Assembly: GCF_028009165.1 (NCBI RefSeq)
Contig: NC_079241.1
Span: 5,766,001-5,830,000 of the forward strand
Source of the DNA: Akanthomyces muscarius
Lineage: Eukaryota; Ascomycota; Sordariomycetes; Hypocreales; Cordycipitaceae
Direction: 5' to 3'
DNA length: 64,000 bases
Positions 43,944 through 55,785 of this stretch are shown here, one piece after another. The notes under the pieces were generated by a model, which worked only from the letters and a program-made list of their open reading frames with translations, was not told the origin of the DNA and did no database searches. Positions within the stretch are counted from its first letter, which is position 1, and every line of letters starts with the position of its first letter. A program made the position numbers and the translations under genes.

Positions 43944-45431
43944 ACTGCGGACTATCAAACAGGAAAAAACAACTACATATTATACTTGCAAGCTGAAAGG
44001 GATGACTGGAACGACAAGGAGAAGAGTGAGAGGCAACAACTAGCATGTAGAGTGGCAAACAAGTGTAAATGGCGTTTTACTGGTTTCCATTTTTTGTTGG
44101 CTTTTTTATGGGCTTTTTTATCATGTCATATTTTTGCAAACCCCGAGAAAAGTATAGGAAAGAACTTGGCAAAATTATACCTGATCCTGACGATGTGATG
44201 CTTCGTTACCAGGCTGTGCACACGGCGAAGGAATGGTTAATGCGTAGAGCACTTCCGTACCGATACGGCGCCGACCAATGTACAAGCGCCGTTCCCATGC
44301 AGGCAACTTTTCTCAATATTACCATGCAGACGGACCGGCTCAGATTCCTCCACACGAGAGATAATGTGTGAGTTGTATGGTCGGCGCGGATATTGGTCCC
44401 GGGCGGCCTATCGTCAGCGTCAGACGGTAAAAGCCTGGCCTCTGTGGTTCCTGTTTTTGTCTGGTCTGCAGGCTACTTTTAAGAAACCGAAGAGGCCGGA
44501 AAGTCCGCGGGCTGGTGGAGACGGCAAGCCGGCGCCGTATCGGCCGAGTGGAGGCGACATGACTGTATTTTTTCTGTCCTTCTTTGCCTCCTGCTTCTTG
44601 GCGATGGCCCGGACCACATTTTACTAGTCCCATAGCTGGCTGATGCGTCACTTTAATATCTGCAATGCTACGGATATATGTGTGAAGAAAAAATATAACG
44701 GTGACCGCTTTGGTGGGAATGCTGTGGTTCACTGGTGGGCGTTTGCGGTAGCTGTTCGCAACCCAGCGGCTTTCCCCTTTTGGGCGCTTCCGGAACAAAA
44801 GACGATGAGACATGTTCCGCCCAATGCCAGGGTAACAATTGGCAACGACTCGCAGCCCGGAACTGACTACGCGAACAATCGAGCCGCGGGGTACGACAGC
44901 CGTCTTGCCATCTCATACCGATATTTACGACCTCGAGTTGCTTTTAGTTCGCTGCTGCGTGGCCGCCCACACACACACCCAAGGCCCTGTCACTAGTCCG
45001 CGGAGGTCCAGTCATTTCGGGATCGTCATCCAGTTTGTCGGTCTGGGAAAGGCCAGGGCAGGGTCTATTCCCGGTTTGGCTTCCCCATTTGAAGTCCATT
45101 AACTCCATCTTCGGCATTCTCTGCCGTGGTGCGTATTATTAGCCTATTCAATAATATTTTTTTTTGCACTGCTTGTCAAAAGCGTCACTACTCCCCTCCC
45201 ACCTACACCTCCCCACTCGACTTACTTCGTTGACGTCGCATCCTAACAAGACTCTTTCTGCAACACTAATTCTCGACACCTAACATTCCATTTCCCGTTT
45301 ACCGTTTGGCTTGGTTTCTTTCATCGAGAAAGCATTGACTCTCCATGTCTTACCTGCAACGGTCTCCTTTCGCAGCACCTCGCGTGTAAGACGTTTTTCA
45401 AACATCAAACCACACCCACATCACCACAACC
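43944..45431. other. Intergenic between La and the MFS gene
   Basis: About 1.5 kb. A 100-codon frame at 44069-44371 begins with a hydrophobic segment but lacks other support. The last 250 bp are C/T-rich and fit the MFS leader. Confidence 0.5.
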
Positions 45432-47295
45432 ATGACGGCAGCCGCCGCCGCCACCGATCCGGAAAAGGCAGATCTGCCGCCGCCGCAGAGACCCCGCGAC
45501 AGCTATGATCCGGAAAAACATGAGCGTCCGGCCACGCTCTCGAGCAGCAGCGACGACGACCACCATGATGACGCCGAGGATCATGGCAGCGACGCCGCTT
45601 CGTCGAGGGCTGGACGGTCGCTGTCGCGCGCCGCCTCGGCCGCGTCCCGCACGTCGCACCTTTCTCGCACCGTCTCGGAAGTCCGCGACGGCATGCTGAA
45701 CCAGCGTGACCTCGAGATTGGCGAGGAGAGCGATGGCAGTCAGAGCAAGGAGCGGCAGACCCAGGATCCGAACTTGGTGACGTGGGACGGTCCTGACGAC
45801 AAGGAAAACCCGAAAAACTGGTCCCTCAATAAGAAATGGATAGACGTCCTTCTCGGTACGCTGTTTCCTTTGGTGTCAAGCACAAGATGTAGCAAATAGG
45901 TCGCATCATGTGCTTCTACACACACAGCACACCCCCAGCATGACCAAGTACAGAAACTTGACTAACACACAGACAGTCTCACTCTTCACCTTCATCTCCC
46001 CAATCTCTTCATCTATGGTGGCCCCGGGTCTCCCTGCTATTGGCAAGGACCTGCACATTGAAGGACGTACCGAGCAGGTGCTCGTCATGTCCATCTTTGT
46101 CGGCGCCTACGCCGTCGGCCCCCTGTTCTGGGGCCCCATGTCCGAGCTGTACGGGCGCATCATCATCCTGCAGAGCTCCAACGTCTGGTTCTTCTGCTTC
46201 AACCTGGGCTGCGCGCTCGCCCGCACCGAGGGCCAGATGATTGCCTTTCGTTTCCTCGCGGGCCTGGGCGGTTCCGCGCCGCTGGCCATCGGCGGCGGCA
46301 TCCTGGGCGACCTCTTCACCGCGGAGCAGCGCGGCAAGGCCATGAGCGTCTACTCGCTCATGCCGCTGCTCGGCCCGGCCATTGGCCCTATCGCCGGCGG
46401 CTGGATCGCGCAGCAGACGTCGTGGCGGTGGGTGTTTTGGAGCACCACCATTGCCTGCGGCTTCATCCAGGGCCTCGGCCTCGTCCTGCTCCGCGAGACG
46501 TACGCCCCCGTGCTGCTGCACCGCAAGAAGACGCGCCTCGCCAAGGCGACGGGCAACACCAACCTGCGCACCGAGTACGACCGCCCGGACCGCACCCTGG
46601 CCCAGACGCTCGGCACCGCCCTCACCCGGCCCTTTCGCCTGCTCGGCACGCAGCTCATCGTCCAGATCCTCGCCCTCTACATGACGTACCTCTACGGCAC
46701 CATCTACATTCTCTTCTCCAGCTTCCCCACGCTCTTCGCCGAGGAGTACGGCGAGCGGCCCGGCATCCAGGGCCTCAACTACATCTCCATCGGCCTCGGC
46801 TTCTTCATCGGCACCCAGGTCTGCGCCCCGCTGCAGGACCGCATTTACGCCGCCCTCAAGCGCCGGTACGTGCCCGACGGCGGGCCCGGCCGCCCCGAGT
46901 TTCGCGTCCCGCTCATGGTCCCCGGCGCCGTCCTCGTGCCCGTCGGCCTCTTCATCTACGGCTGGACTGCCGAGTACCGCACCCACTGGATCGGCCCCAA
47001 CATCGGAGCCCTCTTGTTCTCCCTCGGCAGCATCATCGGCTTCCAGTGCGTCCAGGGCTACCTCGTCGACACCTACACCCGCTTCGCCGCCAGCGCCGTC
47101 GGCGCAGCCACCGTCATGCGCAGCCTCGCGGGCTTCGGCTTCCCGCTCTTTGCGCCGGAAATGTACAAGGCCCTGGGCTACGGCAAGGGTGGTACCATCC
47201 TGGCCGTGGCGGCCATTGCCATCGGCTGGCCAGCGCCTGTGCTGCTGTGGTACTTTGGCGCCAAATGGCGCGCCAAGAGCAAGTTTTCTGCGTGA
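45432..47295 (+). CDS. MFS multidrug/polyamine transporter, DHA1 type
   Basis: A proton antiporter of the plasma membrane, 12-span drug:H+ group. Two exons, 45432-45855 and 45977-47295, give 580 residues. A Ser/Asp/Glu-rich cytosolic N-terminus of about 135 residues ends in WDGPDDKENPKNW, the conserved lead-in of this group. The first membrane span starts VSLFTFISPISSSMVAPGLP. The MFS motif A is GPMSELYGR. Motif C region reads PLLGPAIGPIAGGWIA. About twelve hydrophobic spans can be counted. The group includes TPO1/FLR1-like exporters of polyamines and azoles; the real substrate is unknown. It is not next to any biosynthetic gene. The acceptor is set at CAGACAG so that the frame reads DVLLVSLF. 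Confidence 0.88.
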
Positions 47296-47698
47296 GACGC
47301 CGGCTGTGCCCTTTTCATTTCATTCGTCATCAAGAAATAGAAGCAGGTAGCAACCTTTGCTTTGCGACTTGAGACGACTTTGCTGTCTCTTCTTCTTCTT
47401 CATCATCTTCATCAATATCTTGCATCCCATCATTGGACGGCGTTCTTCTTTTTTGTCCTTTTCTCTGTGGGTTAGGGTACGGTGAAAATAGACAGGTCTG
47501 GACGGTTCTTTATAAAAGACAATCGTGTCTCATACAACGGATCATGCGGTCATGTTTCGATTCATATAGTTGCATAGCTCTCACATTAAACATTTTATAA
47601 TACGAGATCTAAAGTTCCGTCTTTCACCGTTTTGTGTATACCAAATTTTCATGTCTCCATCGAGCCCATAGGCAGCATCCAGGACGGGCGCAACGCAC
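47296..47698. other. Convergent 3' regions of the MFS and IMPase genes
   Basis: About 400 bp, T-rich with CTT runs (47390-47460); no coding frame. Confidence 0.5.
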
Positions 47699-48692
47699 TC
47701 ACGACGAGTAGTCCATGCGGCCATCGCCCACGAGCTTCCAAAACTCCTCCACAATCTCCGTCTGCCCGCCCGGCGCCCCGCGCACCGCGAGGTAGACGCG
47801 GCCCTCGACCGTCGGCTCCCAGTCGCCCGGGTTGCCGCTGACCATGCGGCCGCCGGCCTCTTCGAGGATGCACCACCCGGCGCAGACGTCCCAGGCCCAG
47901 CAGCCGCCCTCCCAGTAGAGGTCGAGCTCGCCGGCGGCGACGGAGGCGAGGTTGAGCGCCGCGGAGCCCAGCGAACGCATCGACTGCACCATGGCGCCGC
48001 CCGTCTCCGTCGAGGCGCCGAGCCGGCGAAACGTCTCGACCTTGACGTCAAAGTTGGGCCCGTCGCGCACGGAGCCCCATTCCACGCCGACGAGCGCCGT
48101 GCCGAGGCCCGTCAGCGGCCGGGGTGTGGCGGCGAGCGGCAGGCGGCGCGGCGCGGCGTCTTTGCCGCGCGTCATGAAGGCGCCCTGGCCGTGGACGGCG
48201 GTGAAGAGGAGATCCTGCCACGGGTTGTAGATGACGCCGACGCGGGGCTTGCGGTCAACGGCGAGGCCAAGCGAGATGCAGGCGTTGGGGAAGCCATGCA
48301 CAAAGTTGGTGGTTCCTAACCAATGTTCCAAGTCAGAGACATGTAGCCCATTTCAATCTTGAAGAGATGACGTTGTTTCCTTGTCATGGTTCAAAATTGA
48401 TTGCTAGGTACTCACCGTCAATGGGGTCCACGACAAAGGTGGGCTCCGGACCGAGCTTCATGCCGGGCTTGTACGTCTCCTCGCCCATAAACGCCACCGA
48501 GGGGAACGCGGCCGACAGCCTGCCGGCGACCATCTTCTCGACGGCCTGGTCGGCCTCGGTGACAATGTCGACGGCGTTGAGCTTGGTGCCCGAGGGGATG
48601 TCGGCCGGGTTGGCGGCCAGGATCATGCGCCCCGCCTCGTGGGCGACGGCGACCATGGTGTCGCGAACCTGCTCAAGATTGAGTTCACTCAT
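47699..48692 (-). CDS. Inositol monophosphatase
   Basis: Dephosphorylates inositol-1-phosphate to free inositol, using Mg2+ and inhibited by Li+ in the family. Two exons, 48692-48416 and 48315-47699, give 297 residues. The metal site is complete: MGEET (Glu near 70), DPIDGTTNFVHGFP (near 89, split by the intron after the Gly codon's first base), and the C-terminal WEGGCWAWDVCAGWCILEEAGG near 225. No targeting signal is seen, so it should be cytosolic. The quinate-cluster gene qutG/qa-X belongs to the same family, but no quinate genes are nearby, so a housekeeping inositol role is preferred. Confidence 0.92.
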
Positions 48693-49471
48693 TTTTGCCT
48701 GGTGGGTTGCCTGGTGTGCTTAGACTTGGGGAGGACGGCTTGACGGAGGAGCAAATGGAATCTCGGGAGATCGGAGACCTGCTGAGAGACGCGCCGCTGG
48801 GGAACATGCGGTCATTAAGATGGGGCTGTGTGTCCCCCGCCAACGTGGGTGATGGTGTGGCTCACAAAGGATTGGTGATGAAGTTCCACAACGCCGGCAT
48901 ATAATCATATTTCACCCAGCAAGATTGTGTCACTTGAGTATAGTAGAATTATGGTCATGGAATTCAGCATTTTATTTTTGTTGGCGTTGTAAGCGGTAAC
49001 GTAGCCTCCTCGCCGCTTGTTCAAAGAACGGGCCGCAGCATGTTGCTCGGTAGCAGCACTGAGAAGCCGCAGAAAGGTATTCGAGCTTGCAGTTTTGCCA
49101 ACGCGGTATATCGATACATGCGGGTCTTTCATTCACTTGTATTGTTGAGTGTTGGGTGTTGTGTTCCGTGGGAGAAGCCCAGACTCCATCGATGAATCTG
49201 CGTCGTCTTCGTATCCGCCTCGCAGTTCCAGGTCCGGGGAAAAAACATCAACCAGCAATGCGGTGATACACTTTCATTTTCATTGAATCCTATCCCCACA
49301 TCAACATGATTCCGGCTGAGACGTCTTGCTTAAAAAAGTCCCAGATCCAGGCTGCAAATAGAAACAAACGCGTCATAACAGACAAACTACCAAAAAGCTT
49401 ATAAAAATGTACAGTCTCATTTGCAAAACAATTTTCCTTCCACTCACCCTCGACTCATGCACAGTAGCACA
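48693..49471. other. Intergenic upstream of the IMPase
   Basis: About 780 bp between two minus-strand genes. No coding frame, repeat or RNA recognised. Confidence 0.5.
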
Positions 49472-50293
49472 TTAGACATTCTCCCTGAACACCGAGTGAC
49501 GTGAGGGGCTGCCTTTCTTGAGTCCTTGCCCTTGTCCCTGGTCCATGGGTCGTGGGCTGACGCCGCGCAAGCTGTCCGCATGCTCGTCGTCAAAGGGATT
49601 GTGGTTATGGGCGCCGGCGCCGACGGGACTCCGCGAGGGCTGGCGGCCCCTCTCGAGGTCCAGATCCTGCTCGTCGTGCTCACGGCCGGGCGTCGCGGCC
49701 AGGTTCATGTTGTAGCCGCTGCCGCCGTGGTACTCGGTGCTGGTGCGGCCGCGACCGCCGCCGCGGGCCGTTAGCTCCTCCTCGTAGTAGCCGTAGTTGT
49801 CAGCCTCGGTGCCGACGTTTGTGTCCCAGGCCTCATCGGGGTCGAGGGCGCGGTGCGCGCCGCGCGGGCCACCGGTCGCGCCGCGGTTGGACGGCTCGTA
49901 CGAGCCAGCGGCGGAGCGATTGTTTCGGTTCTTGAACTTGCGGACCTGGTCGTTGAACCAACCGACGACGCCGCCCGTCGCCGGCTGCGGCGGACCGTAA
50001 GGGTTATCGCGCTTCTTCCAGGGCAGATATGACGAGACGCTCGGCGCGGGGAGCTGCGGCGACGTAAGTTGTTTGATTAGCGACGTGACACAGAGGGGGA
50101 GTTGTGCGACAAAGGGAAATCCTCCGAGGGCGCACGAGAGGACGACGAGCTGCATTGCTGCTTGGGAAAAGGGGCTGGTGGTACTTACGCCAAGTCTGCG
50201 TGCGCGATACTGCGTAAAGGCGATCCATCCCACTGCTGCCACCAGGGCGAGTACGACAATGGCAATGATGATGCCACCTGCCACCGACACCAT
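49472..50293 (-). CDS. Conserved single-pass membrane protein of filamentous ascomycetes
   Basis: Two exons, 50293-50189 and 50053-49472, give 228 residues. The N-terminus is a membrane span (GGIIIAIVVLALVAAVGWIAF) with RARR after it, predicting an outside N-terminus and a cytosolic tail. Spliced, the next residues read GLPAPSVSSYLPWKKRDN, then GWFNDQVRKFKNRNNRSAAGSYE and ALDPDEAWDTNVG; the tail ends in RHSVFRENV. I recall the same blocks in other Sordariomycetes, where the gene has been labelled acid phosphatase-like, but no phosphatase motif can be seen, so that name is not supported. Function unknown. The intron is a multiple of three without a stop, so an unspliced form would also be translatable. 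Confidence 0.75.
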   Translation of the reverse strand: MVSVAGGIIIAIVVLALVAAVGWIAFTQYRARRLGVSTTSPFSQAAMQLVVLSCALGGFPFVAQLPLCVTSLIKQLTSPQLPAPSVSSYLPWKKRDNPYGPPQPATGGVVGWFNDQVRKFKNRNNRSAAGSYEPSNRGATGGPRGAHRALDPDEAWDTNVGTEADNYGYYEEELTARGGGRGRTSTEYHGGSGYNMNLAATPGREHDEQDLDLERGRQPSRSPVGAGAHNHNPFDDEHADSLRGVSPRPMDQGQGQGLKKGSPSRHSVFRENV

Positions 50294-51724
50294 GGTCGTC
50301 GTTGATGGCGAATAAATGTATTAAAAGAGCTGGTTGCTTGCGTTGATCGATGCTTGGGGGTTTGTTTTTTGTGGTATTTCGAGTGAGAACGAAGATGGGC
50401 AACGGTCGTGCGTTGTCGTCGATGATTGGCGTCGCGCAACTAAGCTGGCTCCTGAGGTTCTGGCCGCGACCCGGTGAGGCCGGAGTGGTGATGGTGTCGC
50501 TCAAGTCGGTGTGGTGCTTGGCAGCAATGACACGGTAATTGCCGTCCGGATGGCAGTCTCTTCGCGTCGTCTGACAAGTTCTTTTTGTGCTGTACCTTTG
50601 CGTTTCTCTGAAAGTTGCAGGGGGGGGGAGTGAGGCAGATGAAGAAGTTGGGGCGCCGCGCAGGGCTAAATATTGCTGGGCACTGGTGCTGCTGGGCTGG
50701 GGCTGACGTAGGTAGCCTTGTTTCGAAGTTGGTAACAGGTAGTTAGGTAACTACCTGTTCTTAAGTAGTAGGTAGACAGGTATGCTACGAGCGGGCTTTG
50801 TCTCGGGCTACAGTACGCGGCTGGAATAGAAAGCTTTGTCGCCAGCCAGTCTTTGATATTAAAATCAATAGAATGCATTGCACAGACAGAGACAAGTAAT
50901 TGGCTGCTGAACTTTCCCAGAGCTACCTTTACCTACCTTGCTAGGCACACTGAATGCACCATGATTGCCTCTGCCCACGAGGCCACTAAAAGTCTCCAAC
51001 GGCAGCCTTGCCAAGTACCCTACCTAAATAGGTACCTTGCTAGGTACGGAGTGCCTAACCTACCAAGGGGCTAGGTAGCGAAAAAAAGGCGCCTGGTGAC
51101 TTGCGAGCTACTGTAAAAGAAAGAAAAAGAAACAAAGTAAACGAAAATAGGGGGAAAAAAAGATGAATGTGAAGATTCAAGAGAATATGGGAAGAATAAA
51201 GACTAAATAAGAAACTAAAAAAACAGTAGTAGGTAAAATACAAGGCATATTGCTTTGAGCGGCGTCCTTTTTAGTCACCCACTTGCCTATCAACACTGTT
51301 AGCGAGGCTCAGCTTTGTCAAAACTTATTACTGTGCCCTTTTGCATACATTGATCCTCGGGTCCAGCTAGAGAAATTACTTTGACCACACAAAGGTACCT
51401 CCTAAAGTACCCAAGGTACAATCGGCGACCGCTGCCTGCATGCTGCGGCCACTGGACATCAAAGAGCTGACGCAGCGCCTTTTAGGCTCCAGTATAACCA
51501 CCAAAGAAAACAAGGCCCAATCAAGGCGGCGTCGTTGATCGTCGCCTCCTTGCATCGACTACCTTCTCAATGGGGATAAAGATGGATGCAATACTCTGCT
51601 TTATTGATGCCTAGCTCTAATAATAAAACTTTTCTTTAATGAAAAGGGAGAAAGGGACCGCCTGAGTGCTTCACTGCTCATATGCTCTTTACGGAGCTTT
51701 GTCATGGCTACCTTTTAATAGAGC
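50294..51724. other. Intergenic rich in TAGGTA-type motifs
   Basis: About 1.4 kb. Copies of the TACCTA/TAGGTA motif cluster at 50705-50785, 50925-50945 and 51018-51075, followed by an A-rich stretch (51080-51240). No coding frame. Confidence 0.5.
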
Positions 51725-53267
51725 TCACTCGCCGCATCGGTTCCAGTCACCTCCGCTCCTGGAAAACGACATGGACTCGACAAATTTATCCAACTTGCAG
51801 CGTCCGAGCTTATCCGCGTCACATCCGCGCAGAGGCACCACGCGCTCGTTGAGGATGATGCGCACCAGCTCCTCGTCGCTGCCGGCGCACTGCATCTTCT
51901 CCACGTACATGCGCGCACCAAACGGTACCGCGCGCGACGCCGAGTACCCGTCCAGCTGCTCAGGCGACCTGCGCTCCGTCGTCGGCAGGTCTTTGGTGCC
52001 CTCAAACAGCCGCAGTGCCGAAAACACCGTCATCATGCCATTGTCGTGGCTAAAGTCGGCGTACAGCTTGCGGTCCAGCGGGAACGTCTCCGGCGACGCG
52101 TCCAGCGTCGAGTTGGTCGACGTGTGGTCCTGCACGGGCTTGCCCGTGAGCCGCGCAATGAGCTCGTTGACGAAGCCTACGCCCTGCGAAGAGGCGAGGT
52201 CCCGGCCGGGGCCGTACACGTACCACTTCTCCAACGACTGGTAGTAGTCATAGTTGCGCCATTCGTCCTTGGAAAAGGCGCGGCAAAAGGGGGAAAGCGC
52301 AAGGTCGGGTGAGGCGACCGTCTCAAAGGGACAAAGCTCCATGAAGTAAACGGTGCTGTCAATGTCAAACTTGGCACCAGGCAGCTTCTTGCTCAGTCTC
52401 TTCTGCACCGAGGGCACCCAGATATCCTTCCACTCCTTCTGCTTCGCGCTTCCCTCCTTCTTGCCAGGGCCGTCCTCGAACAGCTTGCAGCTGCCGTGCT
52501 CCAGAGTATTGTTGTAGCCCTCCTCTTCAGGTATCACAAGGATGCGCGAGGCGAAATCGCCATCATTGCGGCCTTGAGCCTCATAGTAGCCATGAGTAAA
52601 GTTTTGAGCCGACATGATGACGCGTCCAGACCCAGAGGCTCGAACAAACGGCTCCGTCTCCGAGACCAGGTTCTTGTAGCGGTTATAGAAGAGCTTGCCC
52701 GAGTCGACCATTTCGTTCTCCCCGTACAGGGACAGGTCGTCAGGGATGAGCTCGTACTTGTAATCTTTGAAAAACTCGAAGCCTTTCGTGTATTCGGTGA
52801 CTGACTCCTGCAGCTCCTTGACGAGGGCCGCATACTTCTCTCCCTTGTCGGCTGACGGTCCACGGGAACCATGGCGCGACAGAATCTGCGCAAATGTTAC
52901 TTTGCATTCGGACGGGATCGCGGGATCAATCTTGGACGGCGCAGGTCCCCAGGGTGAATATTGTCCCCAGGTGCCGAGCGAGCCTGAGCAGGTCGCCGTT
53001 TTGGTGCAGCATTTGGAGGCAGAGCCACTGTTCCCGAGGCATATTAGCACGACAATTGAAACGTGTGGTGCGAGAGAGTGCATTTACGTACCCAACGGCA
53101 AGAAAGAGAGCCGCTGCAATCAAAGTCGAGCCCATCGCGAATTTGAGAAGTGTTTGCTTCGGCCTCTTGTTTGCTCCAGAATCGTCAAGGGCTTCAAACC
53201 GCACATGGTCCGGCTCGTCACCGTAGACGGCCGAGTACTTGTAGTCTATGTTGCGCTTACTGTCCAT
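51725..53267 (-). CDS. Histidine acid phosphatase (phytase family) with a membrane anchor
   Basis: Two exons, 53267-53092 and 53027-51725, give 492 residues. The catalytic pair of histidine acid phosphatases is intact: RHGSRGP (His near 111) and SHDNGM (His-Asp near 387). The region KCCTKTATCSGSLGTWGQYSPW and the paired Cys residues resemble 3-phytase A, which releases phosphate from phytate outside the cell. Here the mature-like part is preceded by about 42 polar residues and one hydrophobic span (about 43-58, AMGSTLIAAALFLAVG), without a normal signal peptide, which predicts a type II membrane protein with the catalytic domain outside or in the lumen. Several N-glycosylation sites (NFT, NNT, NST) agree. 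The Met at 53267 is chosen; another in-frame Met lies ten codons earlier. Substrate (phytate or other phosphate ester) is not determinable. Confidence 0.87.
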
Positions 53268-54314
53268 GATTGCGTCGAAAGTGCCGAGAACCAGCAACCG
53301 GCGCCGGCTTCCACACGTGCTTGAACGTAGAGCTCGGGTTGGGGGGTTTTGTGGGTGCTATCCAGCCGCGCAGCACTTGCAGAGCTTCGGTCGCCCAGAA
53401 GAGGAAGGCAATTGAGATGGACAAAAGGCGGGCGTATTCGTAGAAGTAAACAACCCACAGCGTCCGGAGAAGAAACTGAAAGCGGCTACGTTGTAGTGCC
53501 TGCACTCGCGGGGAAAATTGAGGAGTAACAAATTGTCAATGAAAAAGGGAAGAGGCGGAAAATCGTAAATAGCGCTGATGACCCAAGGTTTCAATGGCGT
53601 GGGTGGCGCTGTGGCACGGCAAATGGCTCCAATAAACAGGCTCACCGGCAGTCGGGCTCCTGGCGTTGGCTAACTACCTACCCAAGCACAACCCTAGTAA
53701 TAATAAGGGTAAAGGGTACATAATGCTTGTTAGTGCATGCGCTGGTAGCTTTGTGACTCTCTTTCTACCCGTGCCCAACATCTCCAGGTTGCCCATAAGG
53801 GTTCTCAGATCTGGTCCACGTTACTGCATCCCATGCACCCACTGGCTGGGTAGCTTTCGACTGCATAACGTTAACTAACACTGTGTTTCACTTGCGCGTG
53901 TGTACTCTTGAGTACTCCTGTCAGCTCCATCTCTACTGGTGTTCCGCCCACAGTCCGTTCACTACGCTAGTTTGCCTCGCTTTCTGAAATAGCGGTGGTA
54001 TATTCAACGCTGATAAACACCAACTAAGAACAAGGTAAATAGCATCATGTCCGACCAGTCCTGATTACCTGTTCAAGGACGAGGTCGCCACTGGCAGCAA
54101 AAAACTGTCAGGATGAAGCCAAAGTTGCAGGATTTTCCCGAAACCCTGCGAAATTAAAGTCTTGCAGCGCATTGCCCGAATGCGCCGATCCTCCTCGCAA
54201 ACCAGTTTCCATTCTATCCTGTACAATCTTTTGCCATAAGTATATGGGGTATAATATCCGAAATCCCACTTTCTCCCAAACGTATAGTCAATAGTTGCAA
54301 TCGCATTCATACAC
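53268..54314. other. Intergenic upstream of the phosphatase
   Basis: About 1.05 kb. No coding frame with support; one TACCTACC motif near 53672. Confidence 0.5.
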
Positions 54315-55785
54315 CTAAAGAGCGATACCGACGCTCATCGGTAGCTCCCTGGCGTCTTGGCCAAACGTCGCGCATCGCTCAATGGGCAAATCGTGAGGCG
54401 TGGCTGGCGAGTAAGGTGCGCGCATGCTTCGGGCCTCGCTATTAGCCCCATCATTGCTACTGGCCAGGGAGTGCAAAGATTCGTAGCTTATGTGAGCTCC
54501 GTTGACGGGCACGCACTGGTAGAACCCTTCTGTACCCTTGATTGGGCGTGGCATGTTGGTTACACTGTCTAAGCTGCTCTTTCGTGGTGGCACTGGGAAC
54601 ACGAAGCCTGATAAACCTTCCGAGAATGGCTTCTTCTTTCGCAATGGTGGCCGCAGAACCAGCGGCAGTGGCGGCGGCATAGCTTTGGAAAACTCGTCGT
54701 CCTCAAGAGGCGGTGGACGTCTTCTCTGGCCGCCAGGGTTCTGCATTGCTATCCCGCTGATTGCATAAGGCCGTATTGATAAGGTCGTAGTCCTTGCGGG
54801 CAATTTATCAGCTTCATCGTGGAGTCGCTCCGCAAAGGACGGGGCCGACGGAGGCAGCGCTGGAATTGATGGCATGGGTTCCAAATCTGTTTAAAAATAA
54901 ATTAAAACATGACACGGCAGGGTTTGTCCGTTGAAGAAAATTACCAGGTAGAGTGCGAGCAAGAGAGTGAGAAGAATGCGCACTCGACGGTCGACTAGGG
55001 GTATACAGGCTCTGTCTCTCCACGACATCGTCGATTCTCTTTTGCAGCCTTTCTACTTCTTGCATCGCATTGGCAACCCTCGCTCGGATGGCTTCGACAT
55101 CAGGGGCTGTGTGTGATCTCAACCGCTCTGTCTGCTTTGAGGTAGTCGACGTGCAAGTCGGCGACTTCGGGCTAAAGCGTCCCTCGCTCACACCAGGTGA
55201 ACGAGGGAGACTCTCCGCGGTGGCCCTTCTGGGGCCGCGTGCCAGCGACGGCATGCTCCTTTGAGGGTACAAGACTGGGCTGCGCTCTGTCTCCTCACTG
55301 GCGTACGCTGGTGGAGGAGATGGTGCCATGATCGGCAACTCAAATTGAGGTAGAAGAGGCGAAAGGCGACTCTGTGTTCTGTATATGCTGAGCTCGAGAG
55401 GTTCCAAGGCTGCAAGGCTCTCGCGTCGAGACTCCAGTTCCCAATCATGCGCCGGTACTGCTTGACGAGGAAATCGAAGGAACTCTTGCATCTGTGGTGC
55501 GCGAGGTCTTTCAAGTGCTGGAGGATGCATGCTTAGCGGCATGGCTGGAAAGGCGTGCTGAGATCCTGATGTTAGATGTCGGAAATCGGTCGGCGGGGAT
55601 ATCAGCATCTGCCGTGAAGAAGCGTCGGAATGATTGCGCTGTCTGCCAAAAAGTAAAAATTTCGGCGATTGAACCTTCGGTTTCGATTTTGTGCTAGCAA
55701 GCCGCAGGGATGACTCTGTCGACGACCGCCCAAAGAGAGGACGCGCCTGGAGCTCGGGCTGGTCAGCAACGAGAGCTGTAGGCAT
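54315..55785 (-). CDS. Proline/serine-rich protein with a CRIB-like motif
   Basis: Two exons, 55785-54945 and 54886-54315, give 470 residues. Near residue 62 the stretch LISPPTDFRHLTSG fits the core of a CRIB (Cdc42/Rac-binding) motif, I-S-x-P-x-x-F-x-H. A short coiled coil (about 228-255, AIRARVANAMQEVERLQKRIDDVVER) follows, and the C-terminal half has several poly-proline patches (RRRPPPLEDDEF, AMPPPLPLVLRPPLRKKKP) that could bind SH3 domains. The rest is Ser/Pro-rich and probably disordered. The layout would suit a small-GTPase effector or scaffold in polarity, like yeast Gic proteins, but no kinase or GAP domain is present. Gene call is good; the CRIB reading is by eye. Confidence 0.65.

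Noticed and set aside
42813..43958. 381-codon minus-strand frame opposite the La gene
   Set aside because: Antisense of La. Its Ala/Thr/Leu runs come from the GC-rich sense codons and the RGG box.
44069..44371. 100-codon frame starting with a hydrophobic segment, a possible small membrane protein
   Set aside because: It lies in the 3' region of La, the part after residue 40 looks random, and I know no homologue. Conservation in a relative would change this.
46009..46986. 325-codon minus-strand frame opposite the MFS transporter
   Set aside because: Ala/Glu/Gly-rich mirror of a GC-rich membrane protein gene; no motifs.
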